Under the pieces are notes generated by a model that was given only the letters and a program-made list of their open reading frames with translations, did not search any database and was not told the origin of the DNA. Below, piece by piece: positions 60,786 to 64,000 of a stretch of 64,000 bases of DNA. Both the position numbers and the translations under genes were made by a program. Source of the DNA: Anaerocolumna sp. MB42-C2 (lineage in GTDB: Bacteria > Bacillota > Clostridia > Lachnospirales > Lachnospiraceae); assembly GCF_030913705.1 (NCBI RefSeq), contig NZ_CP133190.1, positions 5,853,501 to 5,917,500 of the forward strand, written 5' to 3'. Positions within the stretch are counted from its first letter, which is position 1. Each line of letters starts with the position of its first letter.

Positions 60786-62003
60786 CTATAATGCTTTGTC
60801 CATATAGGCACGATTCTTTTCGATTTCGTTGTAATTGTAGATATAGCCTTTCGTTGTATTGGAATCCTCATGACCCATATACACACTGATTTCTTCTAAA
60901 GGCATACCCTTTGCATACAAACGTCTGGCAAAGGTTCTTCGGATACAATGGCTGCTCTTGAACGTGATTCCGGCATCTCTGCAATACTTCTCCAACCAGT
61001 AGTTAAAGCTTCTGCTCGTCATTTTTTCACCATTCGCCTGCGTAAAAAGATATTCACTGTCAGGTGAAAGCTTTTTAACCTCTTCCAGAATCTTTTTCGC
61101 CTTTTTTGATAAGGGAATGGTCCGATAGCCAGCGGAAATATCATGTTTTACGTATTCCACAACCTTGTAGCCTTTGCGGATATATACTCCGTCTACTCTT
61201 TCCTCATCGACAATCTCCATCTTATGAATATAGACTTCACCATCAAGCATATCTTCCTTTTGCAGAACTACCAGTTCACCTATCCTTGTTCCGATTTGGA
61301 AATCCATCAAAATCGTATAAGCTTCCATGGTTTCTTGCTGATAGAGAAAATCTTCAAGGACTTCCATTTCTTTTTCGAGATAGAGCCTAGAACCATCCTT
61401 TTTCTTTTGAATAGAGCGGAACTTTACGTCAGTATGTGTGTTAAGAAGCGGATTTACCGATAGTATCTCCTTATCCATTGCTATCAGATAGACAGCATTC
61501 AGGATAGTTTTCATGTTGTTAAATTCTTTTCTGGAAAACTTAAATGTGGTAATGGAATCATTCAGAAAATCATTCAGCATTTTGGTTGTTATTTTCTTAA
61601 TAGGAATCATGACAAGCTTATTATCAGCATAATACTTACGCCAATGTTGTTCATCCCGTTTGACAGTCTTAATATCGATAGTACCTTCTACAGACTGTTT
61701 TCCTCGCTTTTCTACCCACATTTCATATAAATCGCTGATAGTATAATCACTTTTACGGTCATTATAATAATCGTAAAGCTTACTAATCAGTTCTACATAT
61801 GATGGAGCGGCTATCTGCTGTCTTTCTTCGTCCTCTTTCCTTACGGTGGCTATGAAGCGCCCATCTTTCCGAGAACTGATGGAATATGGATGACGCTCTT
61901 TAACATAGTTTTCTTTGGTCATATTTATTTTTATTGCGACTTCTGTTGCATCCAAGATACCACATTCATAAGCTTCCTGCAAGATAGATAATGCATCAAG
62001 CAT
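60786..62003 (-). CDS. int: Tyrosine site-specific integrase
   Basis: A 405-residue tyrosine recombinase. It has an AP2-like/arm-binding N-terminus (S-I-S-S-R-K-D-G-R-F-I-A-T-V near 44-58), a SAM-like core-binding domain (about 85-190), and a catalytic domain with R240 (I-G-T-R-I-G-E), H352-x-x-R355-R356 (S-H-C-I-R-R-T-F) and a G-H-E-D-S box with the nucleophile Tyr about 387. This is the Tn916/phage-type integrase of genomic islands. It converges on tRNA-Gly, which points to integration there. The element extends to the right. Confidence 0.93.
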   Translation of the reverse strand: MLDALSILQEAYECGILDATEVAIKINMTKENYVKERHPYSISSRKDGRFIATVRKEDEERQQIAAPSYVELISKLYDYYNDRKSDYTISDLYEMWVEKRGKQSVEGTIDIKTVKRDEQHWRKYYADNKLVMIPIKKITTKMLNDFLNDSITTFKFSRKEFNNMKTILNAVYLIAMDKEILSVNPLLNTHTDVKFRSIQKKKDGSRLYLEKEMEVLEDFLYQQETMEAYTILMDFQIGTRIGELVVLQKEDMLDGEVYIHKMEIVDEERVDGVYIRKGYKVVEYVKHDISAGYRTIPLSKKAKKILEEVKKLSPDSEYLFTQANGEKMTSRSFNYWLEKYCRDAGITFKSSHCIRRTFARRLYAKGMPLEEISVYMGHEDSNTTKGYIYNYNEIEKNRAYMDKAL

Positions 62004-62131
62004 AATAATGTGACCTCCTGTTATTGTTTTTAAAACACTTTGTTTAGTGTTTCATAGAACAATATGACAGGAGATTTTAAAAACGAAGCTTTTTCACTAC
62101 AATATGCCCGCAGATCCTGCGGGCATAAGAG

Positions 62132-63049
62132 TCAGCGTAAATAATGTTCTGCAATGATATTGATGCGGTTATGACCTAGGCACCTGCTGGCTATTAGCAT
62201 AGCACGCTTATCATAGCAGATACCTTTTAGGGCGCTCATACAATAATAGCGTTCGTTCTTTGGTATCTTCTCTAACTGTCTGGCTAATGTATTATAGATT
62301 TCAGTACAATAATCACTGCGATAAGAATGAACATCCATGTCAGGAACATATGACCATACTTTACTATTCCCTGCTTCTTTCATTCGCTTTACAATTATAT
62401 CTACATTTGAAATGATAGGGAATTCACGGTATCTGCCGCCTTTTGCTCCACTGGAAACAGCTATGTAATAAATTCCGTTCTTATGAACTAATTGTGTACC
62501 TCTTAGGCATTTCATTTCTTTCTTTCGTAATCCGGTTGCCTTGCAGAATTCTATGAATTCCTTATTCTTTGTTTCAGAGAAATTCTTATCACACTTTGCC
62601 GCTTTCCGACTTCTTGTGATACCAGACCTATGACGTACCGCTGTTTTAATAAAATCCTCTGTCGTACAGTCAAAAACCTTCGCTAATGCACACGCTTCTA
62701 GCTTTTGTGAATAGGGTGCTAATACAGACCTCTCTGTAAGCCATTCATCAACATATTCTCTACATTCGGAAAGCATCTTGCATCCATAGCGTTCCTTGCA
62801 CCATTCAACAAAGTAACAAGCATGTTTCTGATAATCCTGAAAGGTACTCCAAGTATAAATCTTATGGATGGATTTACGTTCTTGATAGCTTAACATTGAC
62901 TTTGCATCCTTTTTCAGCTTCTCTTTCAGAAGCGCGCGTTCCGCCCTCTGGTCATCATATTTTGAATGACCGATTGCCATTTTTGACTTTAATTTCATTT
63001 CCACCTGATGAACCAATGATTGATGTTTCTTTTCTCTGTTACGAGCCAT
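62132..63049 (-). CDS. Tyrosine-recombinase-like protein of the integrated element
   Basis: A 305-residue protein with a basic N-terminus, a SAM-like helical domain (about 75-140) and a recombinase-like C-terminal domain: A-T-G-L-R-K-K-E-M (Arg), H-S-Y-R-S-D-Y-C (H-x-x-R) and L-G-H-N-R-I-N-I-I-A-E-H-Y-L (Tyr near the end). All catalytic positions appear occupied. Such shorter second recombinases often sit beside a classical integrase in Clostridial mobile elements. The ATG at 63049 follows AAAGGACG at some distance; the upstream in-frame start at 63058 is possible. Confidence 0.75.
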   Translation of the reverse strand: MARNREKKHQSLVHQVEMKLKSKMAIGHSKYDDQRAERALLKEKLKKDAKSMLSYQERKSIHKIYTWSTFQDYQKHACYFVEWCKERYGCKMLSECREYVDEWLTERSVLAPYSQKLEACALAKVFDCTTEDFIKTAVRHRSGITRSRKAAKCDKNFSETKNKEFIEFCKATGLRKKEMKCLRGTQLVHKNGIYYIAVSSGAKGGRYREFPIISNVDIIVKRMKEAGNSKVWSYVPDMDVHSYRSDYCTEIYNTLARQLEKIPKNERYYCMSALKGICYDKRAMLIASRCLGHNRINIIAEHYLR

Positions 63050-63653
63050 TTTTACCACGTCCTTTATTGTATTTATATGTTAAAGCTGAGCACGCCCAAT
63101 TTATTTCAATCACAGGGCATAGTGATTATTTCTCCTAAGGATACAGTCAAAGGGTATCCAGCCTGACCATTATTAACAGAGTGATTTTTAATGGTCTACA
63201 ATCTCCTGAACAGTGGTTTGTTTTTAAATTTCAACTGCAGATATGTCTTAAGTCAAGAAAACTTCGTTCTCTCTTCTTTTCTTCTTACAGACCGCTGGTT
63301 TACCGGCAATAGGGTTTTATCAGTTAACTGATATCACCTTACGAAAACAAAATAAATTTTGTTTTCAGTCTGTTTGTTTCATTTGTTTGTTTTGTTTTCT
63401 CCTTTTGCCATGATTACAATTTTAATATGCTATTATTCATTCAATGATATCGAAAAAAATGACATGATAACCGTTTACTCGAAGATGTAACGAGTAACCG
63501 TTGTCATGTATCCAATAAAGAAGTGTACATATTTATAAACGTGTAGATAATACGTTTTTATTGACAAGAAGATATATAAACTGTAATATTGTATGTGAAA
63601 TTATGGTAATAACGAGGATGAATTACTAGTTTAATGAGGAGATAATAATTAAT
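63050..63653. other. Divergent intergenic region of the integrated element
   Basis: About 600 bp without a clear gene. It contains pyrimidine-rich T/TTG sequence at 63360-63410 and an imperfect hairpin at 63459-63509 (ATGACA / TGTCAT outside, TTTACTCG / CGAGTAA inside). Promoters for the recombinase gene and the following endonuclease/phosphatase gene must lie here. Confidence 0.5.
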
Positions 63654-64000
63654 ATGAGAATTGCGACTTATAATGTATGGAACGAAAATAAAGGTATTGG
63701 TGGTAGATTTGAACAGATAATACAAGAGATAATTGATGTAGGTGCAGATATAATTGCATTGCAAGAAGTAACTACAAAGTTTTTTCAAGATATTCTTACT
63801 CAAAACATAGGGTATCAATACTGTGAATTTAGCAAGTATATTGATGAAGATGAAGGATTAGCCATATTGAGCAAATACCCCATCGAGAGTTGTACTTTTT
63901 TACATGCAAATTCAGACTATTCTAACAGTAAAGCACAGAATATATTGTTCAAGTGTGGTAAATCAAGATTTTCATTTACTAATGTACATATACCATGTGA
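63654..64000 (+). CDS. Endonuclease/exonuclease/phosphatase family protein (3' truncated by window edge)
   Basis: Starts at the ATG at 63654 behind GAGGAGAT and is open to the right edge (115 codons). The opening M-R-I-A-T-Y-N-V-W-N-E-N, then A-D-I-I-A-L-Q-E-V (metal-binding Glu) and L-A-I-L-S-K-Y-P-I, are diagnostic of the EEP fold (DNase I, exonuclease III, phosphodiesterases). The substrate cannot be told from the N-terminal part. It is divergent from the recombinase and probably cargo of the integrated element. Confidence 0.85.
   Translation, partial: MRIATYNVWNENKGIGGRFEQIIQEIIDVGADIIALQEVTTKFFQDILTQNIGYQYCEFSKYIDEDEGLAILSKYPIESCTFLHANSDYSNSKAQNILFKCGKSRFSFTNVHIPC

Noticed and set aside
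61106..61463. Two overlapping plus-strand ORFs opposite the integrase
   Set aside because: Shadows of the integrase codons; no ribosome sites or domains.

Overview
The window looks like a chromosome segment of an anaerobic, low-GC Firmicute, most likely a spore-forming Lachnospiraceae (Clostridium cluster XIVa) relative. This is inferred from base composition, strong GGAGG ribosome sites, frequent TTG/GTG starts, a T-box leader, a LysM-GH18 germination-type protein, GH125/GH2/GH3 glycosidases and a class-C-like group II intron. No rRNA is present to fix the taxon.

Region 1 (1-31 kb) is a long, almost entirely plus-strand run of short, mostly single-gene units. It holds GNAT acetyltransferases, SAM methyltransferases, Nudix hydrolases, HAD phosphatases, P-loop kinases, a phosphotransferase, a nucleotidyltransferase, VOC proteins, FMN-barrel proteins and an ECF sigma/anti-sigma pair. 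It has the look of an accessory detoxification/resistance-type gene pool. Several members are damaged: a MerR regulator with a broken effector domain, a truncated duplicate of a Nudix-methyltransferase junction, a frameshifted flavin-reductase-like gene, and a GNAT gene with an internal stop. A 1.65-kb IS of the IS1202 type (27-28 bp target duplication) sits exactly upstream of the promoter of a T-box riboswitch. The specifier of that T-box reads UGG (Trp) and the next gene is a small GNAT acetyltransferase. At 28 kb, argS is preceded by a consensus promoter, an 18-codon leader peptide with six Arg codons, and a strong terminator with competing hairpins: a candidate ribosome-mediated attenuator.

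Region 2 (31-40 kb) holds a LysM-GH18 protein, a small membrane protein under two TetR-type operators with a divergent TetR gene, a MATE transporter, an NlpC/P60-like protein, a lipoprotein, and a second MATE transporter behind a YheO/DauR-type regulator.

Region 3 (40-53.5 kb) is a plus-strand catabolic locus. It encodes an ABC sugar importer (binding protein and two permeases, no ATPase), GH2 beta-mannosidase, GH3 and GH125 alpha-mannosidase, which suggests use of mannose-containing glycans. Embedded in it are three genes that fit N-acyl-D-amino acid breakdown: a fold-III PLP D-serine dehydratase-like enzyme with the H-x-C metal motif, a D-aminoacylase and a RidA-type deaminase. The divergent DauR-like regulator fits this second role. 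Each intergenic gap carries hairpins or tandem palindromes.

Region 4 (53.5-60.3 kb) starts with a group II intron just after the GH125 terminator. A peroxiredoxin, a GNAT, a QueG-like ferredoxin protein, a two-domain lipoprotein and a HAD phosphatase follow. Region 5 (60.6 kb to the end) begins with tRNA-Gly(GCC), next to a tyrosine integrase gene, a second recombinase-like gene and the start of an endonuclease/exonuclease/phosphatase gene. This is probably the left end of an integrated element that leaves the window.
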